From contig DMCJ01000050.1 of assembly GCA_003446735.1 (NCBI GenBank), positions 1 through 7,690 of the forward strand: a stretch of DNA of 7,690 nt, given 5' to 3'. Positions within the stretch are counted from its first letter, which is position 1, and each line of letters begins with the position of its first letter. A program made the position numbers and the translations under genes. Below are positions 1-6,245 of this stretch, in pieces. A model generated the notes under the pieces. That model was not told where the DNA came from. It made no database searches and saw only the letters and a list, made by a program, of their open reading frames with translations. Source of the stretch: Lachnospiraceae bacterium. Lineage in GTDB: Bacteria > Bacillota > Clostridia > Lachnospirales > Lachnospiraceae.

Positions 1-641
1 ATAAAATCAAGTCCGTAATTACCGGGAGCTATCACAACCGTTTTATCTCCGGCTTCTTTCCTTACGTTAAGTTCAAGTCTTATCGTATCGAGTATGGCCT
101 TTATGCTCATAGGCTCAACAATTCCGGATGTCCCGATGATCGAGATCCCGCCTTCTATACCGAGCCGGGAATTAAATGTTTTATTTGCGACTTCTTCTCC
201 CTCGGGAACAAAAACCGTTACGGATATACTTCCGTTTACATCAAAAAGATCCATGACCTCACGGACTTCTTTTTCTATCATCTTTCTCGGAACAGAGTTT
301 ATCGCGGCATTTCCTTTAGGCTGGTCAAGTCCGTCACGGGTTACTCTTCCGACTCCCATACCGCCATCTATTGATACACTGTTTTTACCGTCATCCGTAT
401 ATTTAACGCCTGCATAAATAAGTATACCGTTCGTGATATCGGGATCATCCCCGCTGTCCTTTTTTACGGCGCAGCTTACCTCACCCGCGCCGGTCTTTAT
501 ATCAAGTATCTTCGTTTCATACATGATGCCCGCGGGAGTCATTATCTTTATCTCATTTTTCTCACATCCGGAAAAGAGCATATAAGCCGCTGCCTTTGCT
601 GCAGCAGCCGCACAGCTTCCCGTTGTAAAACCGTTTCTCAT
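1..641 (-). CDS. cbiD: Cobalt-precorrin-5B C1-methyltransferase CbiD (C-terminus beyond the window)
   Basis: CbiD carries out the SAM-dependent C-1 methylation of cobalt-precorrin-5B in the oxygen-independent pathway and has no sequence relation to the aerobic CobF. Translating the minus strand from the ATG at 641 gives 213 residues before the window edge, out of about 360-380 expected. The N-terminus MRNGFTTGSCAAAAAKAA is the family hallmark (usually FTTGTCAAAAAKAA). It is followed by KKDSGDDPDITNG (60-72), IDGGMGVGRVTRDGLDQP (91-108), GNAAINSVPRKMI (110-122), RLGIEGGISIIGTSGIVEPM (159-178) and APGNYG (205-210). GGGAGG at 651-646, four bases ahead of ATG, supports this start. The ATG overlaps the cbiC stop by four bases. 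The presence of cbiD is the strongest sign that the organism makes the corrin ring anaerobically. Confidence 0.97.
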   Translation of the reverse strand, partial: MRNGFTTGSCAAAAAKAAAYMLFSGCEKNEIKIMTPAGIMYETKILDIKTGAGEVSCAVKKDSGDDPDITNGILIYAGVKYTDDGKNSVSIDGGMGVGRVTRDGLDQPKGNAAINSVPRKMIEKEVREVMDLFDVNGSISVTVFVPEGEEVANKTFNSRLGIEGGISIIGTSGIVEPMSIKAILDTIRLELNVRKEAGDKTVVIAPGNYGLDF

Positions 642-1276
642 TTTTCCTCCCGAAGCTCATAGAGCACCGCGTTGATGATGGCCGCGGCAACATTGCTTCC
701 GCCTTTACGGCCTTCGTTTATGATATGGGGAATATCACTTTTTAAAATAAGTTCTTTAGCGTAAACCACATTTACAAACCCGACCGGAACACCTACTATA
801 AAAGCCGGTTTATATCCGTTTTTTTCGTATTCTTCGTAAAGCGTTATAAGAGCGGTCGGGGCATTCCCGATAACAAATATCGTATCATTTCCGGTCTTTG
901 ATGCTTTTTTTATACTGACGGATGCTCTGGTCACTCCCTGCTCTTTGGCCTGCTTTATAACTTCTTCATCTGCCATAAAACACGAGATGTTACAGCCGTA
1001 TTTAGATAGTTCCTTTTTATTTATCCCCGATAAAGCCATATTTGTATCGGTGACTATATCCGAGCCCGATAAAATAAGAGACTTTAAAACATCTTTTGCA
1101 TTATCCGAAAATCTCATCGACTCGGCATAATCAAAATCCGCGGTCGTATGAATGCATCTTTTTATTATAGCTTCATATACCGGGTCTAAGCTTTTTCCCA
1201 TATTTAAAAGCTCTTTCCCTATTATCTCAAAACTCTTTTTTTCTATATCTTCCGGACGGACATCCACAAGCTCCAT
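638..1276 (-). CDS. cbiC: Cobalt-precorrin-8 methylmutase CbiC
   Basis: CbiC moves the methyl group from C-11 to C-12 of cobalt-precorrin-8, giving cobyrinic acid. The protein has 212 residues from ATG, normal for the family. Clear motifs are CIHTTADFDYAESMRFS with the catalytic-type histidine at 43, SDIVTDTNMALSGIN (72-86), an Arg in VTRAS at 117, VIGNAPTALI (135-144), VGVPVGFVN (161-169) and the glycine-rich EGRKGGSNVAAA (188-199). Two starts are possible. GTG at 1279 would overlap cobD by four bases and lies four bases after GAGG. ATG at 1276 overlaps by one base and has a better seven-base spacing, so ATG is preferred; the choice changes one residue. The 3' end overlaps cbiD by four bases. 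The known reaction is the same in the aerobic enzyme CobH; CbiD next door indicates the anaerobic version. Confidence 0.97.
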   Translation of the reverse strand: MELVDVRPEDIEKKSFEIIGKELLNMGKSLDPVYEAIIKRCIHTTADFDYAESMRFSDNAKDVLKSLILSGSDIVTDTNMALSGINKKELSKYGCNISCFMADEEVIKQAKEQGVTRASVSIKKASKTGNDTIFVIGNAPTALITLYEEYEKNGYKPAFIVGVPVGFVNVVYAKELILKSDIPHIINEGRKGGSNVAAAIINAVLYELREEK

Positions 1277-2343
1277 CACATTACCTCATCCATTGCCTTT
1301 AGCAAAGTTTCATTTTCTTCTCTCTTTTTAACAGCCACTCTGTAATATCCTTTTTCAAGGCCCGGCACATCACCAAGATCACGGATAAGTATGCCTTTAT
1401 CAAGCATTTTATCATACAGATCCGTTTTGCCTTTTAAAGTTATGTAAACCGAATCGGAGGGGTATACTTTTTCACATCTTTTTTTAAGTTCCTCAAAAAG
1501 TCTGTTCCTCTCGCCCCTTATAAGCTCGATGGATGACTTAATAAAATCATCATCCGCCCACACGCAAAGACTGCTCATTATCTCTTCGTTTATGACCGAG
1601 ATATTCCATTCCGGAAGATTGTCATTTATCTTATCCGCAAGCACTTTACCCGATATCGAACACCCCATGCGGATCCCGGGAAGGGCAAACAATTTGGTAT
1701 AGGATCTTATGATGATAAGGTTTTCATACTCATCAGTCAGTTCTCTTACTCTTCCGGCTTTATCAGAGAATCCTTTTTCCGACAGATAGTAAAAGCTTTC
1801 ATCGAGGATGACTTTTATATTTCTTTTAGCAGCCTCTTTAAGCAGCTTAATAAGCACGTTTTCATCTATGTTTTTCCCGATCGGATTACCGGGGTCTGTC
1901 AGGATCAAAAGATCGATTTTTTCCTCAGATCCGGAAATAAAATCCGCGAGATCTTCACCCGTATCAAAGGGCTCATTAATAAAATATCTCCCTACCTTGC
2001 AATCTTTTATCCCCTTAAGTATATGCTCATATCCGGTAAAGCACGGAACAGGCAGGAGCACATTCTTTGGATCTGTGCTCCTTATTGCCGACATAAGCAC
2101 TTCACTTGCTCCGTTTCCCGGAACGATCATTTCAGCACTTACACCTTCTGCTTTTGCAATAGACTCTCTTAAACTTACAAGCTTAAGATCAGGATAAGTC
2201 CCGGCTCTTTTAAAAGCCCTTTTTGCCGTTTCTTTTAAGGCATCATCAAAAGAGCCGTCAAAAGCCTCCCTTACAAAGGGATTTAAACTTACGGAAAAAT
2301 CGATATTTACTTTATTTGAATATATATCGCCTCCGTGGCTCAT
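1276..2343 (-). CDS. cobD: L-threonine-O-3-phosphate decarboxylase CobD (PLP-dependent)
   Basis: CobD decarboxylates L-threonine phosphate to (R)-1-amino-2-propanol O-phosphate, the linker that CbiB attaches to cobyric acid. The 355-residue protein has the fold type I aminotransferase layout. Its N-terminal SHGGDIY and DFSVSLNPF are typical of the CobD branch, resembling HGGNIY and DFSANINP, rather than of histidinol-phosphate aminotransferase. It continues with PGNGASE (75-81, cofactor phosphate binding), TDPGNPIG (149-156), ILDESF (179-184), SYTKLFALPGIRMG with the PLP lysine at 217, and YYRVAVKKREEN near the C-terminus. The ATG at 2343 has AGGGAG six bases upstream. This is the one junction in the operon with a gap (10 bases after cbiB). 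A HisC-like aminotransferase is the main alternative, but the N-terminal motif and cbiB next door argue for CobD. The extra cysteine-rich C-terminal extension of some CobD proteins is absent. Confidence 0.93.
   Translation of the reverse strand: MSHGGDIYSNKVNIDFSVSLNPFVREAFDGSFDDALKETAKRAFKRAGTYPDLKLVSLRESIAKAEGVSAEMIVPGNGASEVLMSAIRSTDPKNVLLPVPCFTGYEHILKGIKDCKVGRYFINEPFDTGEDLADFISGSEEKIDLLILTDPGNPIGKNIDENVLIKLLKEAAKRNIKVILDESFYYLSEKGFSDKAGRVRELTDEYENLIIIRSYTKLFALPGIRMGCSISGKVLADKINDNLPEWNISVINEEIMSSLCVWADDDFIKSSIELIRGERNRLFEELKKRCEKVYPSDSVYITLKGKTDLYDKMLDKGILIRDLGDVPGLEKGYYRVAVKKREENETLLKAMDEVM
1284..1287 (-). promoter_or_regulatory. Ribosome binding site of cbiC
   Basis: GAGG in the last cobD codons sits seven bases before the ATG at 1276 and four before the GTG at 1279. 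The spacing favours ATG. Confidence 0.5.
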
Positions 2344-2353
2344 TTATATCTCC

Positions 2354-3340
2354 CTAAAGACAGATCAAAAGGAGCAAAAATTCACTTAAGAACATAAGAA
2401 CATTTGCCCTTTTTATATCTGCATTTTCTATTGCCCTTTCATCATCTCCGAGGAATGGTTTTTCTTTTAAGATCCCACCGTAATATGAAGGACCTCCGAG
2501 TCTTATTTTAAGTGCACCCGCGCATACACTCTCGGTCTGTGCACTGTTCGGACTTGTGTGCTTTCTCCTGTCCCTTATCCATATCTTAAATGCTTTTATC
2601 CCGCTGTATTTATCCGAAAATATCCGGCAGATAAAAGATGATGCTATCATCAAAAGTGCACTTATCCTGGACGGGATAAAGTTAAATACATCATCGGTCT
2701 TAGCAGCTGCCTTTCCGAAGTATTCATACTTTTCATTTTTATAGCCGACCATGGAATCCATCGTATTTACGGCCTTATATAAAAATGCCGCAACGGGACC
2801 TCCAATGATCGCATACAGTAACGGAGCTATGACTCCGTCCGAGGTATTTTCGGCCACGGTCTCAACCGCCGCCCTTATTACTCCTTCTTCATCAAGCCTG
2901 TCCGTATCTCTCCCGACTATCATCGAAAGATCCGCGCGGGCCTTTGTCATATCGCCATTTTTCAGATCATTTGATACCTTCATGCTCTCATCACGAAGGC
3001 TTCTTGCAGCAAGCATGTAAAAGGTTAAGATCACTTCTGTCACGATCCCGAGTATCCTGTTTATCCGATATGTAAAAAACATGATCGGAATAACCGGGAC
3101 GACAGAAATAAGTATCACCAAAAAGACAAGAAGTATCCCGTTTCTTATCTCTTTTTTTGCACCCCTCTTATCAGGATTTAAAAGCCTCTTTTCAAGGGTC
3201 GATATCAAAGTTCCGATAAGCCTTACCGGATGAAAAAGCCACCCCGGATCACCGAAAAGAAGATCAAGAAAGACTGCCGAAACTAAAGCGATCGTATGAT
3301 AAATCAGTAATTCGTTTGTTATAGGTAAAAGTAAGTACAT
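2354..3340 (-). CDS. cbiB: Adenosylcobinamide-phosphate synthase CbiB
   Basis: CbiB attaches (R)-1-amino-2-propanol O-phosphate to the f side chain of adenosylcobyric acid, giving adenosylcobinamide phosphate (aerobic-pathway name CobD). It is a membrane protein of 328 residues, the usual size. Family motifs are all present: FLDLLFGDPGWLFHPVR (24-40), VGRDT (142-146), ETVAENTSDG (160-169), NTMDSMVGYKN (192-202), HTSPNSAQTES (261-271) and LGGPSYYGG (281-289). Hydrophobic segments lie at about 12-28, 68-90, 97-112, 170-189, 222-240 and at the extreme C-terminus. The only canonical start that keeps FLDLLFGDP is the ATG at 3340, preceded by GGAGGGG with very short spacing. This gives about 12 residues more than in many family members, all encoded within the phosphatase gene. 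The substrate comes from CobD, encoded ten bases downstream. Confidence 0.97.
   Translation of the reverse strand: MYLLLPITNELLIYHTIALVSAVFLDLLFGDPGWLFHPVRLIGTLISTLEKRLLNPDKRGAKKEIRNGILLVFLVILISVVPVIPIMFFTYRINRILGIVTEVILTFYMLAARSLRDESMKVSNDLKNGDMTKARADLSMIVGRDTDRLDEEGVIRAAVETVAENTSDGVIAPLLYAIIGGPVAAFLYKAVNTMDSMVGYKNEKYEYFGKAAAKTDDVFNFIPSRISALLMIASSFICRIFSDKYSGIKAFKIWIRDRRKHTSPNSAQTESVCAGALKIRLGGPSYYGGILKEKPFLGDDERAIENADIKRANVLMFLSEFLLLLICL
3264..3340 (-). other. 77-base overlap of the phosphatase 3' end and cbiB 5' end
   Basis: Both genes are read on the minus strand here but in different frames. The phosphatase frame gives a C-terminus ending in DRFSFGSLS and stops with TGA at 3266-3264. 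The cbiB frame gives its N-terminal segment up to AVFLD. The other overlaps in this operon are 1 to 20 bases, so this one is exceptional. Confidence 0.85.
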
Positions 3341-3884
3341 ACCCCTCCAGATTATCCGCTTTTATATTAAAATAATCCTCGCCCGTAAGAGAGCTTATAA
3401 GCGCCATCATCGTGCCCATGTGACAGACGATGATCATGTCTTTATCCCCGCTTTCCTTACATGCTTCATAAAACCCTTTTGTAACTTTCTTAGCATAATT
3501 TAGCTTATTATCCCCTTCCGGGAAATCATCCGCTCCTCCGCTGTCTATCCACGCCTGATATGTTGGATCGCCGTCTAACTCTTCGTGATTCTTTCCCTCG
3601 AATCTTCCGAAATCGATCTCAACGAAAGCATCTTTTTTTATAAGTGTCGCATCCGGAAATAAGATATCTGCAGTCATAACCGCGCGCTTTAAAGGGCTTA
3701 CAAAGAAATATTCATCGCCTTTAAGATTAAGATCGGGGACTCTCCTGGCCGCTTCCTTTGCCATCCTTATCCCTTCATCCGTCAGATCTACATCACTCTT
3801 AGCACCGATAAACCTTCTTTCCACGTTTCCCTTTGTCTGTCCGTGTCTTATCAGTATGCATTTTTTAGAAAAAGACCGATCCAA
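3264..3884 (-). CDS. cobC: Histidine phosphatase family protein, probable alpha-ribazole phosphatase CobC
   Basis: This is a phosphoglycerate-mutase-like phosphatase of 206 residues. The catalytic signature ILIRHGQTKGN places the phospho-accepting histidine at residue 14. The other active-site residues are visible as Arg67 in SPLKRAVMTA, Glu89 in EIDFGRFEG and His155 in VCHMGTM. The start is TTG at 3884-3882, with GGAGG nine bases upstream; no in-frame ATG allows the RHG motif to be kept. By fold alone the substrate is open, because this family is broad. Its place between cobS and cbiB, with overlaps on both sides, supports removal of the 5'-phosphate from alpha-ribazole phosphate or adenosylcobalamin phosphate. 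The 5' end overlaps cobS by 20 bases. The last 25 codons overlap the start of cbiB in another frame, yet the protein is of normal length, so this tail seems genuine. Confidence 0.86.
   Translation of the reverse strand: MDRSFSKKCILIRHGQTKGNVERRFIGAKSDVDLTDEGIRMAKEAARRVPDLNLKGDEYFFVSPLKRAVMTADILFPDATLIKKDAFVEIDFGRFEGKNHEELDGDPTYQAWIDSGGADDFPEGDNKLNYAKKVTKGFYEACKESGDKDMIIVCHMGTMMALISSLTGEDYFNIKADNLEGYVLTFTYNKRITDLSYDRFSFGSLS
3342..3348 (-). promoter_or_regulatory. Ribosome binding site of cbiB
   Basis: GGAGGGG precedes the cbiB ATG. The GGAGG core ends only three bases before the start codon, closer than usual. It is the strongest such site near the gene and lies inside the phosphatase coding sequence, so it fixes the early cbiB start and the long overlap. 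Confidence 0.65.
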
Positions 3885-4620
3885 GTGATAACCCCTCCAT
3901 TATAACCACGAAATAGCCGGCCGTATCGCCGGTAACTCCGCCGAAATTTGTATATGTCATATGTATGTAATATACAAAGAAAAAAACGCCTATCACAACG
4001 ACCGCGAGAGTTTTATATACATCGATACAACCCATCGCGAAAAGCGTTAAAATGATCCAGCATATAAACGATATCACGACTGTTTTACCCTTACCTTTTG
4101 TCTCCTCATAAAGCATTCCTTCCGATCTGGCCTTTTTTAAGATACTGGAGGAAAGGCCGCAAAGAGCACGTGATAAAACAAATATAAGGCCGTAAAAGAT
4201 CATCATCTTTTCATCTGCTTTTTCGATCCACAGATATAAAAATGAAAGATAAAAGACCGCGTGTCTTAAAAGTGCGATAAATGCAAATGCACCGGCATGG
4301 GGATCTTTTAAGATCTCAAGCTTTTTTTCTTTATCAGCCATGCTCGATAAGGCATCTTCGGTATCGGCAAAGCCGTCATAATGAAGCCCTCCTACGATAA
4401 GAAAGGAAAGCACAAATAAAAGTCCCGTCGTAAAGATATGCGGAAGGTGAAAGTACTCACATATATACCAAAGTCCGAATGATAAAAGACCGAGCGGGAT
4501 CCCCGCTACGGGGAAAAACAAAAATGCCCGCCTGTAATCTCCGTCGTTCCAGTTTTTAAGTAATACCGGTATCTTCGTATAAAGCGATAATGCTGCCGGG
4601 ATACCTCTAAGCAAATTCAT
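3865..4620 (-). CDS. cobS: Adenosylcobinamide-GDP ribazoletransferase CobS (cobalamin synthase)
   Basis: CobS is the integral membrane enzyme that condenses adenosylcobinamide-GDP with alpha-ribazole (phosphate), releasing GMP and completing the nucleotide loop. The 251-residue length is normal. The order of motifs fits the family: FFPVAGIPLGLL near 35-46, GGLHYDGFADTEDAL (77-91), the acidic metal-binding motif usually seen as HLDGLADTxDG; then KDPHAGAFA (105-113), and GGVTGDTAGY (227-236) before the C-terminus. Hydrophobic segments at about 35-55, 62-79, 113-131, 140-158, 180-198 and 203-218 indicate a polytopic membrane protein. The ATG lies inside the last codons of cobU (14-base overlap), with AGAGG at 4631-4627, six bases upstream. 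Its own 3' end overlaps the phosphatase gene by 20 bases. The first His of the conserved motif sits as LHYDG rather than HLDG, a common variant position for this block. Confidence 0.97.
   Translation of the reverse strand: MNLLRGIPAALSLYTKIPVLLKNWNDGDYRRAFLFFPVAGIPLGLLSFGLWYICEYFHLPHIFTTGLLFVLSFLIVGGLHYDGFADTEDALSSMADKEKKLEILKDPHAGAFAFIALLRHAVFYLSFLYLWIEKADEKMMIFYGLIFVLSRALCGLSSSILKKARSEGMLYEETKGKGKTVVISFICWIILTLFAMGCIDVYKTLAVVVIGVFFFVYYIHMTYTNFGGVTGDTAGYFVVIMEGLSLGSVFF
3892..3898 (-). promoter_or_regulatory. Ribosome binding site deciding the TTG start of the phosphatase
   Basis: GGAGGGG lies inside the last codons of cobS. Its GGAGG core is nine bases ahead of TTG at 3884-3882. The neighbouring ATG at 3900 belongs to the cobS frame and cannot start the phosphatase, so this site supports the TTG initiation codon. 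Confidence 0.7.
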
Positions 4621-5143
4621 ATACTACCTCTGCCATGCTCTTTAATTTCTCATTTATATCATTTACAAGCTTTATATAATCTTTGGTTTCCTCATCATAT
4701 CCGCTTTCCGAAGCTTCCTCCAAAGGAAACTCATTTGTTACTATTATAAGGCTTTTAACGCTTTCTGAGAGTCTTTTTATATCATCCGAAACCTTTGAAA
4801 CTATCTTATCAATATCATAGTCTTTGCCGTTTACTCCAATCCTGTGCATCTCATTTCCGGCAAGATTGGATATGCATTCAAGTAAAAGGATTGCATTTTC
4901 AGGATCATCTATCTCATCGAGGACGCCCGCGATATCCGTTTCTTTTTCTATCGTGATAAAGCCCTTTCCCTCACGCATTTCCCTGTGCTTTATAACGCGT
5001 TTTTCGGAATCTTCGTCTATGACCTGCATCGTAGCGATATAATACAGATCACCTGCTCCCGGCATAATTTTTTTCTCAAGGGCCTTTTCTTCGGCAAAAG
5101 CGGATTTGCCGCTGTCGGGTTTTCCTATTATAAGCTCAGTCAT
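4607..5143 (-). CDS. cobU: Adenosylcobinamide kinase / adenosylcobinamide-phosphate guanylyltransferase CobU (divergent)
   Basis: CobU phosphorylates adenosylcobinamide and then transfers GMP to it, giving adenosylcobinamide-GDP, the substrate of CobS. The 178-residue protein starts with a P-loop, IIGKPDSGKSAFAEE (5-19). It continues with YYIATM (34-39) and a KHREMR segment (52-57), where His53 aligns with the region of the histidine that carries the GMP intermediate in known CobU. Next come a hydrophobic ILLLECISNLAGNEM strand and LIIVTNEF. An open frame extends upstream to an ATG at 5206, but the ATG at 5143 is chosen because GAGAGG lies seven bases ahead and the P-loop then sits at the usual N-terminal position. 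It overlaps cobT by eight bases and cobS by fourteen. The protein is divergent: GKPDSGKS replaces the common GGxRSGKS, and the usual NEVGxGIVP and RxFRD motifs near the C-terminus are absent. The position between cobT and cobS strongly supports the assignment. Confidence 0.92.
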   Translation of the reverse strand: MTELIIGKPDSGKSAFAEEKALEKKIMPGAGDLYYIATMQVIDEDSEKRVIKHREMREGKGFITIEKETDIAGVLDEIDDPENAILLLECISNLAGNEMHRIGVNGKDYDIDKIVSKVSDDIKRLSESVKSLIIVTNEFPLEEASESGYDEETKDYIKLVNDINEKLKSMAEVVYEFA

Positions 5144-6245
5144 TATCATTCCTCTCATATGCATCCATTTTGGCATCCGAAAAGAACGGCCCTTTCTTAT
5201 ATACATTTAAAGCCATATCAAGAAGGGGGAAGAGCATTATCGCTCCTGTCCCTTCTCCGAGCGCCATTGAGGCGTCGATAACGGCTTTCTTATTAAGCTT
5301 ATCAAGTACAAGCGCCGTTCCTCTTTCCTTTCCGGTGTGAGATGCGATCATATAATTTTCGCTCCCCGGAAATATGACAGAAGCCGCAAGTGCCGCTGCT
5401 GCCGAGATAAGCCCGTCTATAACGACAGGCACATGATATATGGCGCCGCCTGCAAATATTCCGGCCATTGCCGCTATATCAAATCCGCCGAGCTGGCGCA
5501 GCATTTCAAATGCAAATTCCCTGTTCTTAGATCTGTCATCAGATGACTCTATGCCCGCATTTTCAGCTTCAAAAAACGCCCTTTTTACCGACCTTTCGAT
5601 CACATCGATCTTTCTTTTAAACCTCTCATCAGTAAGACCTGCGCCCTTTCCCGCTATGCCTTCGCATCTTTCATTTAAAAGCGCACATATAAGGGCTGTA
5701 CTTGTCGTCGTATTTCCTATTCCCATTTCACCGGTCGCAAGGATATCGTATTTATCCTTTATATCTCTTACGATATCAATGCCGGTCTCTATCGCTTTTA
5801 AGCATTCTTCGCGGCTCATGGCAGCTTCACTTGCCATGTTTTTAGTACCGTTTGCGACCTTTTTATTTATCACGCCTTCGTACTTTTCATCACTCTTCAT
5901 TCCGACGTCATAGACAAGGCTGTCGCATTTATATCCCGAAAGCATCACTCCGGCGACACTTCTTTTCCGGCCCATAAGGTATGCGACCTTTGACGTTACG
6001 CTCTCATCTGTCTGGCTTACGCCTTCCTTTATCACTCCGTTATCGGCACATACGATGATAAGGGCTTTATCATTTAAAGAAAAGTCCGTGTTTTTTTTTG
6101 CTGCTCCGATATCCGCTATGATATCCTCGATATCACCGAGTCCGTCTATGGGCTTACACACGCTGTCAAAGCGCTTTTTTACGGCTTTACGTGTACCCTC
6201 ATCAGGTTCTTCGATTTTTATTTCAAGTAAGTTTTCGTAAGTCAT
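5136..6245 (-). CDS. cobT: Nicotinate-nucleotide:dimethylbenzimidazole phosphoribosyltransferase CobT
   Basis: CobT transfers phosphoribose from nicotinate mononucleotide to the lower-ligand base (5,6-dimethylbenzimidazole or a relative), giving alpha-ribazole 5'-phosphate for CobS. The 369-residue product is near the usual family length of about 350. Motifs in order: KPIDGLGD (31-38), ADNGV (67-71), TGEMGIGNTTTSTAL (171-185), GKGAGLTDERF (199-209), LGGFDIAAMAGI (252-263), VIDGLISAAAALAA (275-288), ASHTGKERG (301-309) and LGEGTGA (329-335), whose Glu331 matches the family's catalytic glutamate. Family members usually have GSLG where DGLG is seen and a His after SHxSExG; both positions differ here. 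The ATG overlaps the cobQ stop by four bases. Its ribosome site is only a weak GGGG at 6254-6251, consistent with coupled translation. A roughly 20-residue charged tail after the last conserved block runs into the cobU start. The actual base used cannot be told from the sequence. Confidence 0.97.
   Translation of the reverse strand: MTYENLLEIKIEEPDEGTRKAVKKRFDSVCKPIDGLGDIEDIIADIGAAKKNTDFSLNDKALIIVCADNGVIKEGVSQTDESVTSKVAYLMGRKRSVAGVMLSGYKCDSLVYDVGMKSDEKYEGVINKKVANGTKNMASEAAMSREECLKAIETGIDIVRDIKDKYDILATGEMGIGNTTTSTALICALLNERCEGIAGKGAGLTDERFKRKIDVIERSVKRAFFEAENAGIESSDDRSKNREFAFEMLRQLGGFDIAAMAGIFAGGAIYHVPVVIDGLISAAAALAASVIFPGSENYMIASHTGKERGTALVLDKLNKKAVIDASMALGEGTGAIMLFPLLDMALNVYKKGPFFSDAKMDAYERNDND
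5151..5156 (-). promoter_or_regulatory. Ribosome binding site deciding the cobU start
   Basis: GAGAGG lies seven bases ahead of the ATG at 5143, within the final codons of cobT. It favours that ATG over the in-frame ATGs at 5149 (too close) and 5206 (would add 21 residues before the P-loop). Confidence 0.7.

Noticed and set aside
94..417. Plus-strand open frame of 107 codons at the left edge
   Set aside because: It is antisense to the partial cbiD gene, whose motifs run unbroken across this region.
1808..2197. Plus-strand open frame (129 codons) opposite cobD
   Set aside because: It is a shadow of the PLP-enzyme gene, with no motifs and no convincing ribosome site considered necessary to invoke it.
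2344..2353. Possible promoter or terminator between cbiB and cobD
   Set aside because: The gap is only ten bases and holds part of the cobD ribosome binding site; no hairpin or promoter elements are present.
5144..5206. N-terminally longer cobU starting at 5206
   Set aside because: The extra 21 residues are the out-of-frame reading of the cobT 3' end, lack the conserved character of the family and would displace the P-loop from its usual N-terminal place. The ATG at 5143 has a well-spaced GAGAGG.
5440..5913. Plus-strand open frame (157 codons) opposite cobT
   Set aside because: It lies entirely antisense to conserved CobT motifs, has serine-rich low-information composition and belongs to no recognisable family.
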